64,000 nt of DNA from Candidatus Scybalomonas excrementigallinarum (lineage in GTDB: Bacteria > Bacillota > Clostridia > Lachnospirales > Lachnospiraceae), in contig DVIZ01000206.1 of assembly GCA_018710905.1 (NCBI GenBank), positions 32,107 to 96,106 of the forward strand. Reading direction: 5' to 3'. Under the pieces are notes generated by a model. That model did no database searches. It was given only the letters and a program-made list of their open reading frames with translations, and had not been told where the DNA came from. Within the stretch, counting starts at the first letter, position 1, and each line of letters opens with the position of its first letter. Positions 9,084 to 16,775 of this stretch are shown piece by piece. The translations under genes and the position numbers were made by a program.

Positions 9084-9877
9084 CTTATCGCTCCATTCTT
9101 TTCTAAAACATTCCATTTTTTTAAGGAAGTCTTCATATAGTTTCCAATGTCCATTTCATACACTTCATTTAATATAGATAGTGAAAATTCCTTTACCGAT
9201 GTATTCATGACACTTTTTCCATCTTCTATAAGAAGAATTTTATCTGAAAAATTAAGCGCTAAATTGATATCATGTAACACACTAACTACACATCTTTGTC
9301 CCTTTTTCACCCATTCATTCAAATACTCCATCAATTCTATCTGATATTTTAAATCCAAATGATTGGTAGGCTCATCCAATAAAATAATATTTGGCGACTG
9401 AGCAAACACTCTGGCAAGCATTACCCTTTGAAGCTGTCCACCTGATAATTCTGTAATCAATCGATCTTTCAATTCCCATGCTTTCGTTTGTCTTAGACTT
9501 TCCTCTACAATTTTTTTATCCTCTGCATTCTTTGTGCCAAAAATTCCTTTCTGATAAGCATATCTTCCCATCATAACGGTTTCATAAACAGAATAAGGGA
9601 AATAAAGGGAATTCATTTGGCTCATTAGCGATATTGTTTTTGCAACTTTAATTCTTTGTGCCTTTTGAACTGAAAAATCACAAGCAATTACTTCTCCTGT
9701 AAATGGAATCATATTAGCGATTGCTCTTAAAAGGGTTGTTTTTCCACATCCATTTGGACCAAGAATACAAAGTTTTTCGTTTGGAAACACCTCAAAGGAA
9801 ATTCCATGTAAAATTTCTGTATTCCGATACCCGCAGCTAATTCCTTTTACTGATAAAATCGGATTTCTTTCTATCAT
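9080..9877 (-). CDS. btuD: ABC transporter ATP-binding protein for cobalamin
   Basis: ATPase of the FepC/BtuD class that powers a BtuC-type permease. The 265-residue protein has Walker A GPNGCGKTT (about 39), the signature LSGGQLQRVMLARVF (about 143) and Walker B NIILLDEPTNHLDL (about 163), followed by the H-loop VLHDINLAL. It starts 2 bases after the btuC stop. The family alone does not tell cobalamin from siderophore or heme. The upstream cobalamin riboswitch and downstream adenosyltransferase decide for B12. Confidence 0.88.
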   Translation of the reverse strand: MIERNPILSVKGISCGYRNTEILHGISFEVFPNEKLCILGPNGCGKTTLLRAIANMIPFTGEVIACDFSVQKAQRIKVAKTISLMSQMNSLYFPYSVYETVMMGRYAYQKGIFGTKNAEDKKIVEESLRQTKAWELKDRLITELSGGQLQRVMLARVFAQSPNIILLDEPTNHLDLKYQIELMEYLNEWVKKGQRCVVSVLHDINLALNFSDKILLIEDGKSVMNTSVKEFSLSILNEVYEMDIGNYMKTSLKKWNVLEKNGAIR

Positions 9878-9879
9878 AG

Positions 9880-10932
9880 CTACCCCTTTCTTCGTGATAA
9901 GAAATAAATATAAAGAAAAAACGGCGTCCCAAGCAGTGCTGTAATAGAACCAACTGGAATTTCACTCGGAGAAGCAATTGTACGCCCTGCAAGATCACAG
10001 ACTACCATAAACGCACCACCAAATAATGCACTCATAGGAAGCACCCATTTATGAGATGAGCCAAAAAATCTCCTGACAACATGAGGTGCGATCAAATCAA
10101 CAAAACCAATAATACCCACAAAAGATACGGCTGTTCCAGTTAGAAACGATGTTATAAGAATAAGAAGATTTTTTTCCTTTTTTAAATCCACACCCATTAT
10201 CAATGCTTGCTCTTCTCCAAAAGTCATAATATCAAGCTCTTTGCTATGCTTTTGAAAAATAACAAGGCAAATAACTGTCACAACTGCCAGTATCCCAATA
10301 GAATTCCATTCCTTCCCCGAAAAGGTTCCAAGCTGCCAAAGTAAAATTTTATTTGTATATTCTGAATAGGCTGTTGCGAGCATGTTCATAATGGCATTTA
10401 AAAATAAAGATATTACCATTCCAGATAAAATAATTGTGTTGTTCGATTGCAATCGATCCATACGAGCTGCAAATCCAACCGCGATCATGACAGCCCCAAG
10501 CCCAAATACGGTTCCAACTACTGGAAGAAATAAAGCTCCAAACCAACTAGAAGTAATCCCAGTAATCATCACAATTGTGGCCCCAAGACCAGCTCCTGAA
10601 GAAACACCTAGTCCATAAGAAGATGCTAAGGGATTTTTCAAAACAGACTGCATAACAGTGCCACTGACTGACAATGCCGCTCCTGTAAGAAACGCCATCA
10701 AAACTCTTGGAAGTCTTATTCCTGTTACTACCCCATAATAAATATGGTCTATTCCTTCTGGTAATTTTGTACTAAAAAGGAAACTCTTTAAAATTTGGAT
10801 GATGTTCATAGGAGAGATAAAGACACTTCCGATTCCAATTCCAATGATAATCGTCACACAAGCAAGCACCAATAAAAAAACTGCCTTTACTGAATTTTTT
10901 ATAATAGCTTTTTCATTTTTATTATTTTTCAT
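9880..10932 (-). CDS. btuC: FecCD/BtuC-family permease for cobalamin
   Basis: Ten-helix inner-membrane permease of the BtuC/FecCD family. Family signatures are VLMAFLTGAALSVSGTVMQ (about 77), NPLASSYGLGVSSGAGLGA and the cytoplasmic VGFAARMD. GIIGFVDLIAPHVVR near residue 275 forms the coupling region. The chosen ATG overlaps the btuF stop by 11 bases. No strong ribosome site is visible, so translation is probably coupled and the exact start is uncertain (ATG at 10938 is possible). Confidence 0.87.
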   Translation of the reverse strand: MKNNKNEKAIIKNSVKAVFLLVLACVTIIIGIGIGSVFISPMNIIQILKSFLFSTKLPEGIDHIYYGVVTGIRLPRVLMAFLTGAALSVSGTVMQSVLKNPLASSYGLGVSSGAGLGATIVMITGITSSWFGALFLPVVGTVFGLGAVMIAVGFAARMDRLQSNNTIILSGMVISLFLNAIMNMLATAYSEYTNKILLWQLGTFSGKEWNSIGILAVVTVICLVIFQKHSKELDIMTFGEEQALIMGVDLKKEKNLLILITSFLTGTAVSFVGIIGFVDLIAPHVVRRFFGSSHKWVLPMSALFGGAFMVVCDLAGRTIASPSEIPVGSITALLGTPFFLYIYFLSRRKG

Positions 10933-11890
10933 AAACATCTGGATAAATAGCAACTGCTATTTCTTTTAATGCTTTTACAATATTTTCATTTGGTAAGGAG
11001 GATGACTGGTTATCAATATAATAAACCTGTTTATTTAAGATTGCATTTACTCCATCCCACCCTTTTCTTGAGAGAATTTCATTTACAGAATCTTCAATAT
11101 AGTTTACATTTGTCAAAATGACATCTGGATTTTTTGAAACAACACTCTCTGTTTCCACGGAAAGCCATCCATCTTGATCGGCAAGCACATTTTCTGCCCC
11201 TACTAATTCAATCATTTCATTTAAAAATGTGTTCTTTCCAAAACTATAAGCATTTGGTGCTGCTGCAATTTCAAAATATACTTTTTTCTTATCCGTGATC
11301 GCTTTTCCGATTTCAGCAATCTTATCAATTTCTTCTGTCATATTAGCAATAATTTGTTCGCCTTCTTCTGTCTTTCCTACACAAGTAGCAATAAACGTAA
11401 TATCATCCTTTACTCCTTGAATACTATCAGAACTTGGAATACTGATAACACAGATTCCCATGTTCTTCAAATCCCCATATAGGTCTGTACCACCAACAGA
11501 TGTCATACCAGAGATAAATATTACATCTGGCTTTAATGCTGCTAACTGTTCTGTATCAGGTGCCATCATATCAAAGGCTGGTAAATCTTTTGATAGCCCT
11601 TCATATCCATAGGCTTTTGTCTGTGTATCAATTCCTATAATCTTATCTGTGCACCCAAGATCCATGAGTGTTTCTGTAATAGAAGGTGCTAATACCACAA
11701 TCTTTTCTACATTTTCTGGAATAGAAATCTCTTCACCACTGCGATCTTTCGTCGGTTTTTGAGCACTAGTTGTTTCCGTAGACGTACTTGTGCCTGCTGT
11801 AGAATTAGTTTTTCCATTTCCACACGCAACTAACGAATACATCATAACCAATGCCAGTAGTAATGCTATAATTTTTTTCATTTTCTTCAT
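10922..11890 (-). CDS. btuF: Cobalamin-binding lipoprotein
   Basis: Extracellular substrate-binding protein of the BtuF/FepB (periplasmic-binding-protein-like II) class, tethered by lipid. The N-terminus is a lipoprotein signal: MKKMKK, a hydrophobic stretch, then the lipobox LVAC with the lipidated Cys near 23. A Ser/Thr-rich linker (about 27-45) follows, then VVLAPSITETLMDLG typical of the fold. Length is 322. GAGAGG precedes the ATG. It is the first gene after the cobalamin riboswitch, which indicates a corrinoid ligand. Confidence 0.88.
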   Translation of the reverse strand: MKKMKKIIALLLALVMMYSLVACGNGKTNSTAGTSTSTETTSAQKPTKDRSGEEISIPENVEKIVVLAPSITETLMDLGCTDKIIGIDTQTKAYGYEGLSKDLPAFDMMAPDTEQLAALKPDVIFISGMTSVGGTDLYGDLKNMGICVISIPSSDSIQGVKDDITFIATCVGKTEEGEQIIANMTEEIDKIAEIGKAITDKKKVYFEIAAAPNAYSFGKNTFLNEMIELVGAENVLADQDGWLSVETESVVSKNPDVILTNVNYIEDSVNEILSRKGWDGVNAILNKQVYYIDNQSSSLPNENIVKALKEIAVAIYPDVYEK

Positions 11891-11944
11891 CTTATTTTCC
11901 TCTCTTTTGTTATAGAGCTATGGATTTGACACTTGACCGCGCAC

Positions 11945-12009
11945 GTAACGCTTTTTTATCTTATACACTAGCTCGCTTTGTGCAGAATTTCCTAATAAGA
12001 TAAAAAAAA
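11945..12009. repeat. Intergenic repeat, family A (A3), inside the btuF leader
   Basis: CGCTTTTTTATCTTAT ... ATAAGATAAAAAAAAGC form an inverted repeat with the module TAGCTCGCTTTGTGCAGAATTTCCT between the arms, like the other family A copies. The right arm merges with the U-tract of the riboswitch terminator. Transcripts that escape termination must run through it before reaching btuF. Confidence 0.6.
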
Positions 12010-12033
12010 GCACTCTCCACATAGGAAGAGTGC
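12002..12033 (-). terminator. Cobalamin riboswitch expression-platform terminator
   Basis: On the minus strand the stem GCACTCTTCC/GGAGAGTGC (12010-12033) is followed by eight T residues. It lies about 90 bases after the cobalamin aptamer and 110 bases before btuF. B12 binding would favour termination here. Confidence 0.8.
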
Positions 12034-12120
12034 GCGCATATTCATATTAAAAACAGCATGTTCTTACAAAAATGCCCTTTTAACAAATAGATAGCACATA
12101 ATCCATCTCTCGTAGATTTT

Positions 12121-12232
12121 GCACATGATAAACGTGGCGATCTGACTTATGTATAGCGCAACGCCATACAATTACAGTAGCGGGACTGTGCAGGATTCTC
12201 ACCTGTCTTCTCCACATAATGTTTATCAACTA
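12121..12232 (-). ncRNA. Cobalamin riboswitch aptamer
   Basis: Read on the minus strand the region contains GACAGGTGAGAATCCTGCAC, the CCCGCTACTGTAA core and the B12 box AAGTCAGATCGCCACG. GATAAAC and GTTTATC at the two ends close the P1 stem. These are the conserved elements of the adenosylcobalamin riboswitch, in the right order and spacing. It controls the btuFCD-adenosyltransferase operon through the terminator at 12002-12033. Confidence 0.92.
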
Positions 12233-12262
12233 CAATATTTTTTTGACTAAATTCAAGCTATC

Positions 12263-12291
12263 ATTCTACTTTGTTTTCGCAGATTTGTCAA
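12263..12291 (-). promoter_or_regulatory. Promoter of the btu operon
   Basis: TTGACA (12286-12291) and TAGAAT (12263-12268) on the minus strand are separated by exactly 17 bases, a near-consensus vegetative promoter. The start would lie some 25 bases before the riboswitch aptamer. Nothing else is recognised between here and the tlpA stop at 12396. Confidence 0.8.
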
Positions 12292-12395
12292 GAAAGAAAC
12301 TTCCAACCATCTAATTTTGATAGTCATAGAACTATTTTGATTCCTAACATTTTCTCTTTATCAATCCTATCTTTTTACATCATGCACGTAAAAAC

Positions 12396-12992
12396 TTATG
12401 ATTGCTCTAGTATTTTTTCAATACTGGAGTTTAAAAATTCTTTCGTAATGCGCCCCATATAATCATAATATAATGTTCCATCCCGATTGATAAAGAGTGT
12501 TCTTGGAATGGAAGAAATATAATACGTGTAAGTAGCATCTAAATCTAAATCGTAAACAATATCCATGTCATACCCTGATTCTTTTATGAATTTATCCGCT
12601 TTTTCTACCGTCTCTCTCATTCCATCTGTTAAATTTACCATAAGAAATTCCACTTCATCCCCATATTGTTCGATTGCCTCTTGAAAATATGGCATTTCTT
12701 CTTTACAAGGGTCACACCAACTAGCCCAAAAATTCACAACAACTGGTTTTTTCCCTTGGAAATGGGATAACTTAATTTCTTCTCCATCTTTTCCATAGAC
12801 GGTAAAATCCATTGCCAATTCTTCTTCGGTAGTTGTGCTAGTTTCCTGTTCTTCTTGTTCTTCTTGCAACTTCTGCTGGTCTTGTTCTTCTACTTGCTTT
12901 GATAATTTTTGATATAAAATATTTCCACCAACTAAAAGTGTCGCAAATAATACGATAATTACAATTAATATAATACTATTTTTTTTCTTCAT
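12396..12992 (-). CDS. TlpA/ResA-like membrane-anchored thioredoxin
   Basis: A thiol-disulfide oxidoreductase acting outside the membrane. The 198-residue protein has one N-terminal membrane helix (about 7-25), a Gln/Glu-rich linker (33-55), then a thioredoxin fold with FWASWCDPCKEEMP (Cys93, Cys96) and the cis-Pro loop SSIPRTLFINRDG near 160. It lies 42 bases downstream of a CcdA-type gene, which would pass reductant across the membrane to it. A target such as cytochrome c is unlikely in this apparent anaerobe, so the substrate is unknown. Confidence 0.88.
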   Translation of the reverse strand: MKKKNSIILIVIIVLFATLLVGGNILYQKLSKQVEEQDQQKLQEEQEEQETSTTTEEELAMDFTVYGKDGEEIKLSHFQGKKPVVVNFWASWCDPCKEEMPYFQEAIEQYGDEVEFLMVNLTDGMRETVEKADKFIKESGYDMDIVYDLDLDATYTYYISSIPRTLFINRDGTLYYDYMGRITKEFLNSSIEKILEQS

Positions 12993-13034
12993 ATTACCTC
13001 CTTTATCACTGGGTCTACTGAGCCTTTATATAAC

Positions 13035-13709
13035 CTAAAATGTCAATAGAGATAAGAAAACATTCAAATATCCAGTTGCCATACAGATTCCAATTACAAT
13101 AAGTAAAGCACCTGAAATTCCTTTAATAATAGAATAATGAGCTTTTATAAATTGAAATACCCCTGCCAATAAATGAATAAGAAGGGCCGATAATATAAAA
13201 GGAATCCCAAGACCGAGGCTGTAAACAACCAACATAAGAACGCCTTCTACAATTTTAGTTGAATTGGATGCGATCATAAGCGCAGAACCTAAAAAAGGAC
13301 CTACACAAGGAGTCCATCCAATTCCAAAAATACTTCCAAAAATAAAACTTCCCACTATTCCCATATTTTTTGTATCTTTATTCCAGCTGATTTTATATGT
13401 ATTGTTTAAAACTTTAATTGGGTACAATCCTAAAAGATTAATACCAAATACAATCATAACAATCCCACAAATAAGATTGATGATTTTCATATGCTGTTGA
13501 AAAAATACTCCAACCGTACTAGCTGCTGCTCCCATCAATGAAAAGATAATGGTAAAGCCAAGCACAAAAGCGATTGCATTACGAAACGCCCGAAATTTTT
13601 GATTTCCTTCGGATCCTGCAAAGTAGGATATATAAATCGGCAACATCGGTAAAATACACGGAGAAATGAATGTAATAATTCCCTCCAAAAATAACAATAA
13701 ATATCTCAT
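13035..13709 (-). CDS. ccdA: CcdA-family transmembrane thiol transporter
   Basis: Six-helix membrane protein of the CcdA/DsbD-beta family that carries electrons from cytosolic thioredoxin to extracellular thioredoxin-like partners. The two essential cysteines are in ISPCILPMLP (Cys18) and GWTPCVGPFLG (near 134). Length (224) is normal. It is transcribed just ahead of the TlpA-like gene, and the two form a functional pair. Confidence 0.9.
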   Translation of the reverse strand: MRYLLLFLEGIITFISPCILPMLPIYISYFAGSEGNQKFRAFRNAIAFVLGFTIIFSLMGAAASTVGVFFQQHMKIINLICGIVMIVFGINLLGLYPIKVLNNTYKISWNKDTKNMGIVGSFIFGSIFGIGWTPCVGPFLGSALMIASNSTKIVEGVLMLVVYSLGLGIPFILSALLIHLLAGVFQFIKAHYSIIKGISGALLIVIGICMATGYLNVFLSLLTF

Positions 13710-13889
13710 ATACTCTCCTAACGTTCCTTATTTTCCTATAAGACGCTCCATATGTCTCCACCTATTCTCGCCTATTATATCCTATCTTTTTATGGAAAGC
13801 AATCGCTTACTACTTCAAATCTATTATTTTAATATTTTTGTAAGAAATAAAACGATTTCTTTTAAAAAATGAAAAACGACTATTTATTC

Positions 13890-13918
13890 TTGTAAATGAT
13901 TGGAAAGATTTGTATAAT
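13890..13918 (+). promoter_or_regulatory. Promoter of the DUF6062-like gene
   Basis: TTGTAA (13890-13895) and TATAAT (13913-13918) with a 17-base spacer lie just upstream of a strong AAAGGGG ribosome site and the ATG at 13945. Confidence 0.75.
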
Positions 13919-13944
13919 GATAAAAAAGGAAAGGGGTTATGTAA

Positions 13945-14613
13945 ATGGAACGTAAAGAATCACATATGCTTTGGAACAACTTAATGGAACATATGATAGA
14001 GGATCATTGCCCTGTCTGTTCTCTCATGAAAGATCGAACACATAGTGCTATGGACAATTTCCTTTATGAATGTGCAAACTTACCCGATATTCGTTTGAAA
14101 ATCAAAAAGGAAGGCGGATTTTGTGAGCGCCATAGCAAAGAATTGCTCTTATTAGGCGATCCACTAGCCCATGCCATTATCTATCAAGATCTCTTTGATG
14201 AAGCATTAAAAAATTTAGATTCTTCCAAAATAAAAATTGGCTTTTTTAATAAAAAGGAAGAAAACCAATGTTTCTTTTGCACCCGAGAAAAAAAAGGCGA
14301 GGAACATTATACAAAAGCTATGACAGAAGCTGTCTCCGATCAAGCATTTTTAGAAAAATATAAAGAAAGTGGTATGCTTTGCCTTCCTCACCTCAAAATG
14401 GTATTATCGATCAAAACACGAAATCCTGAAAAAGTACAACAGCTGAAAGAATCCACACTAAAAAAATACAATTCCATGTTAGAAAGTCTTAAAGAGATTA
14501 TGAGAAAACATGACTTTCACTTTAAAAATGAACCGTTAACAGAGAAGGAAAAAGAGGATTGGAAAAAAGCGGTTAGCATATTCCATGGCCTTGAAAAAGA
14601 CGCTACCACATAA
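13945..14613 (+). CDS. DUF6062-like cysteine-rich protein
   Basis: A 222-residue soluble protein of unknown function. It has four Cys/His motifs: DHCPVCSLM (about 25), GGFCERHS (about 59), CFFCTREKKGEEHY (about 112) and GMLCLPHLKM (about 150). The repeated CxxC plus C-x-x-H layout suggests two zinc sites in a duplicated helical fold. The pattern resembles the DUF6062 family common in Lachnospiraceae, recalled from memory and not searched. It is monocistronic, on the plus strand between ccdA and a tRNA gene. Confidence 0.6.
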   Translation: MERKESHMLWNNLMEHMIEDHCPVCSLMKDRTHSAMDNFLYECANLPDIRLKIKKEGGFCERHSKELLLLGDPLAHAIIYQDLFDEALKNLDSSKIKIGFFNKKEENQCFFCTREKKGEEHYTKAMTEAVSDQAFLEKYKESGMLCLPHLKMVLSIKTRNPEKVQQLKESTLKKYNSMLESLKEIMRKHDFHFKNEPLTEKEKEDWKKAVSIFHGLEKDATT

Positions 14614-14650
14614 ATTATTGCAATAATTTTAAAAAAACAAAAAATATTTC

Positions 14651-14679
14651 TTGACGACAACAAAAACTTTTGCTATAAT
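14651..14679 (+). promoter_or_regulatory. tRNA-Glu promoter
   Basis: TTGACG (14651-14656) and TATAAT (14674-14679) with a 17-base spacer give a near-consensus strong promoter 20 bases before the tRNA gene. Confidence 0.85.
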
Positions 14680-14699
14680 AATTTTTGTCGTTAAGACAT

Positions 14700-14771
14700 G
14701 GCCTGTTGGTCAAGAGGTTAAGACGTCGCCCTCTCACGGCGAAAACACGGGTTCGATTCCCGTACAGGCTG
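14700..14771 (+). tRNA. tRNA-Glu (anticodon CTC)
   Basis: Full cloverleaf: acceptor GGCCTGT/ACAGGCT with a G-U end pair and discriminator G, D-arm GTC/GAC, anticodon stem TCGCC/GGCGA with loop CTCTCAC (anticodon CTC, codon GAG), and T-arm ACGGG-TTCGATT-CCCGT. CCA is not encoded. It stands alone with its own strong promoter and terminator. Confidence 0.95.
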
Positions 14772-14777
14772 TTATTA

Positions 14778-14808
14778 AGCACTAGAGAATTTCTCTAGTG
14801 CTTTTTTT
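14778..14808 (+). terminator. tRNA-Glu terminator
   Basis: AGCACTAGAGAA and TTCTCTAGTGCT form a 12-bp stem followed by seven T residues. In the opposite direction the stem could also stop oleate hydratase transcripts, but without a good U-tract. Confidence 0.9.
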
Positions 14809-14822
14809 ATTCTAAATGATCT

Positions 14823-16604
14823 CTATCGATATGCTTTTTTTACTGCCTTTGCAAGGACTTTTGGATCTTTATAATACGGGGTCACTGGACAGATTTTTTT
14901 ATTCTTCACTCCCATCAATTGATACACTGCCATTCTGGCTGCCCGAACGGAATATTCCTCTGTAAATACCATATCCTCTGGAATCTCGACAAACTGAGAA
15001 ATCATTGCAAAATTAGTAGACCCTTTTGGTACAACCTTTGGTCGATCAGATATAGCTCTTGGTTGGAATTGTGCATCGATATATGGCATCATACATGGAA
15101 TCACATTCACAACAGAATCTAAAATTTCTTCCTGCTCTGCTTCCATATGAAGATGGTGGATCAGTTCAATGAATAACTCTTCACCCGTGCATTCTCGCAT
15201 CGGTTTCTTTACATAATTTCCGATCCGAGCGGTATAAAGGCCATATCCCCAGAAAATTGTCGTATCCATTGGCTGATTTTTAAAATGTGGCTGAGCAGCT
15301 ACTACAATGCTCATTAACCAATTAGAGTCTTTCAATGTCATCAGTGCTCCACTACCTGGAATGTTACCACTAAATTTTTCAATCATTTTGAGGAACTTAT
15401 TTCCTTTCATCGTTACCGTAAAACTTTCCCAATTGGTCTCATCTGGATGATTAAAAAATGGCTCTGGGTTTCCAAGTCCTTGTTTTTTCTTGGCTACTTT
15501 TGCCCAAAGGTTTCCTGAAATTGGGTTTTCTGGACAATACTTTGGTGCCGTATTCCGATCTCCTAGTGTTGCACAATCGGTCATGCAACCATTTGTCATA
15601 ATACAAAGATCTTTCTCCTGTAACGAAATAACCTCTTCTTTCCCATTTTTATCTAAATGAATGGCTGTGGCTGTAATTTTTTCTCCATCTTTAAAATCAA
15701 TATCGGTAACCGTTGCTTGGATACTAAAATCCACATCATGCTCTGATAAATAGACTTTTAACGGAAGAATTACCGATTCATATTGATTATATGGCGTTCT
15801 TGTTACCCCTTCTAATGTTTCAATCCTTGAAAATTCAAAAATCATACGATTCATATATCGTCTTAATTCAAATAAACTTGACCATTTCTGAAAAGCAAAG
15901 GTAGTCTGCCACATATACCAAAAATTGGTTTCAAAAAAGTGGGGCGTATCTTTAAACCATTCTTCAATCGTCATTCCATCCAAATCTTCTTCCCGTGTCC
16001 GCATTAATTTAAATAACGCAATGCGATCCGCTGTATTAAATCCCATACTTTTTACATCGAGTATTTTTCCATCTTTATCAATTAAACGAGCTTGTGCATA
16101 CGTTGGATGTAAATGATCGAAATTTAGAATTTCTTCTGTGACACTCTTGTTTGGCATATCAAGAGAAGGAATATCTTTGAATAATTCCCAAAAGTTTTCA
16201 TAAGTTTCTTCATTTAACATTCTTCCCCCTCGGCACACAAACCCATTGTTTACATCGCCTGCCCCATCATTACTTCCACCTAGTACAGACATTCCTTCTA
16301 AAATATGAATTCTTTTCCCTTCCATATGACAATCCCGAATTAAATAAGCAGCTCCTGCTAAAGAAGCTAATCCTCCACCAATAAAATATACTTGTCTATC
16401 TGTTGATTTACATCCTCTTTCCTGTTTATTTTCTTGCTTCCCTTGCTTTTCTTTCTCTTTTTCATCTGTTTGCTCATTCTTTTTTTTCTTTGTTTGATTC
16501 TTGCTATTTAACATGACAGCGGCCATTGTCGCTCCTGCTAAAGCACCTGCACCAATGATAAGATTTTTTGCTTGTTTCTTTTTATGTTTTCGTTTGCCCA
16601 TCAT
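14823..16604 (-). CDS. ohyA: Oleate hydratase (myosin-cross-reactive antigen family)
   Basis: FAD enzyme that adds water to the cis-9 double bond of oleic acid to give 10-hydroxystearate, thought to detoxify unsaturated fatty acids. The 593-residue product carries the dinucleotide motif VYFIGGGLASLAGAAYLIRD (about 72-91) and then GGSNDGAGD and GGRMLNEETYENFW typical of the family. Odd features are a Lys/Arg-rich N-terminus, a hydrophobic stretch (about 13-31) and a highly charged Lys/Glu/Gln linker (about 35-65) before the FAD domain. This suggests membrane anchoring. Two adjacent ATGs compete and AAGGA serves either. Confidence 0.92.
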   Translation of the reverse strand: MMGKRKHKKKQAKNLIIGAGALAGATMAAVMLNSKNQTKKKKNEQTDEKEKEKQGKQENKQERGCKSTDRQVYFIGGGLASLAGAAYLIRDCHMEGKRIHILEGMSVLGGSNDGAGDVNNGFVCRGGRMLNEETYENFWELFKDIPSLDMPNKSVTEEILNFDHLHPTYAQARLIDKDGKILDVKSMGFNTADRIALFKLMRTREEDLDGMTIEEWFKDTPHFFETNFWYMWQTTFAFQKWSSLFELRRYMNRMIFEFSRIETLEGVTRTPYNQYESVILPLKVYLSEHDVDFSIQATVTDIDFKDGEKITATAIHLDKNGKEEVISLQEKDLCIMTNGCMTDCATLGDRNTAPKYCPENPISGNLWAKVAKKKQGLGNPEPFFNHPDETNWESFTVTMKGNKFLKMIEKFSGNIPGSGALMTLKDSNWLMSIVVAAQPHFKNQPMDTTIFWGYGLYTARIGNYVKKPMRECTGEELFIELIHHLHMEAEQEEILDSVVNVIPCMMPYIDAQFQPRAISDRPKVVPKGSTNFAMISQFVEIPEDMVFTEEYSVRAARMAVYQLMGVKNKKICPVTPYYKDPKVLAKAVKKAYR

Positions 16605-16689
16605 AAAATCCTTCTTTCCTTTTTTCTAATACTTTTCACTTTCTTTGTCATTTCTATTCGTATCATTGATAAGAAAAGAATTACCTATA

Positions 16690-16731
16690 CAAAAAAAGAA
16701 GTAGCTTCTCAAATTTCACGGAAACTACTTC
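16690..16731 (-). terminator. Terminator of the PTS gene
   Basis: GAAGTAG (16698-16704) pairs with CTACTTC (16725-16731), followed on the minus strand by seven T residues. It lies about 45 bases past the PTS stop. Confidence 0.7.
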
Positions 16732-16775
16732 ATTTTTACCCCTATTAATGTATTTTTCTAATATTCATTTTTTTA

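Noticed and set aside
14700..14808. Possible att site for an integrated element at tRNA-Glu
   Set aside because: No integrase gene and no repeated tRNA 3' end was found in the window.
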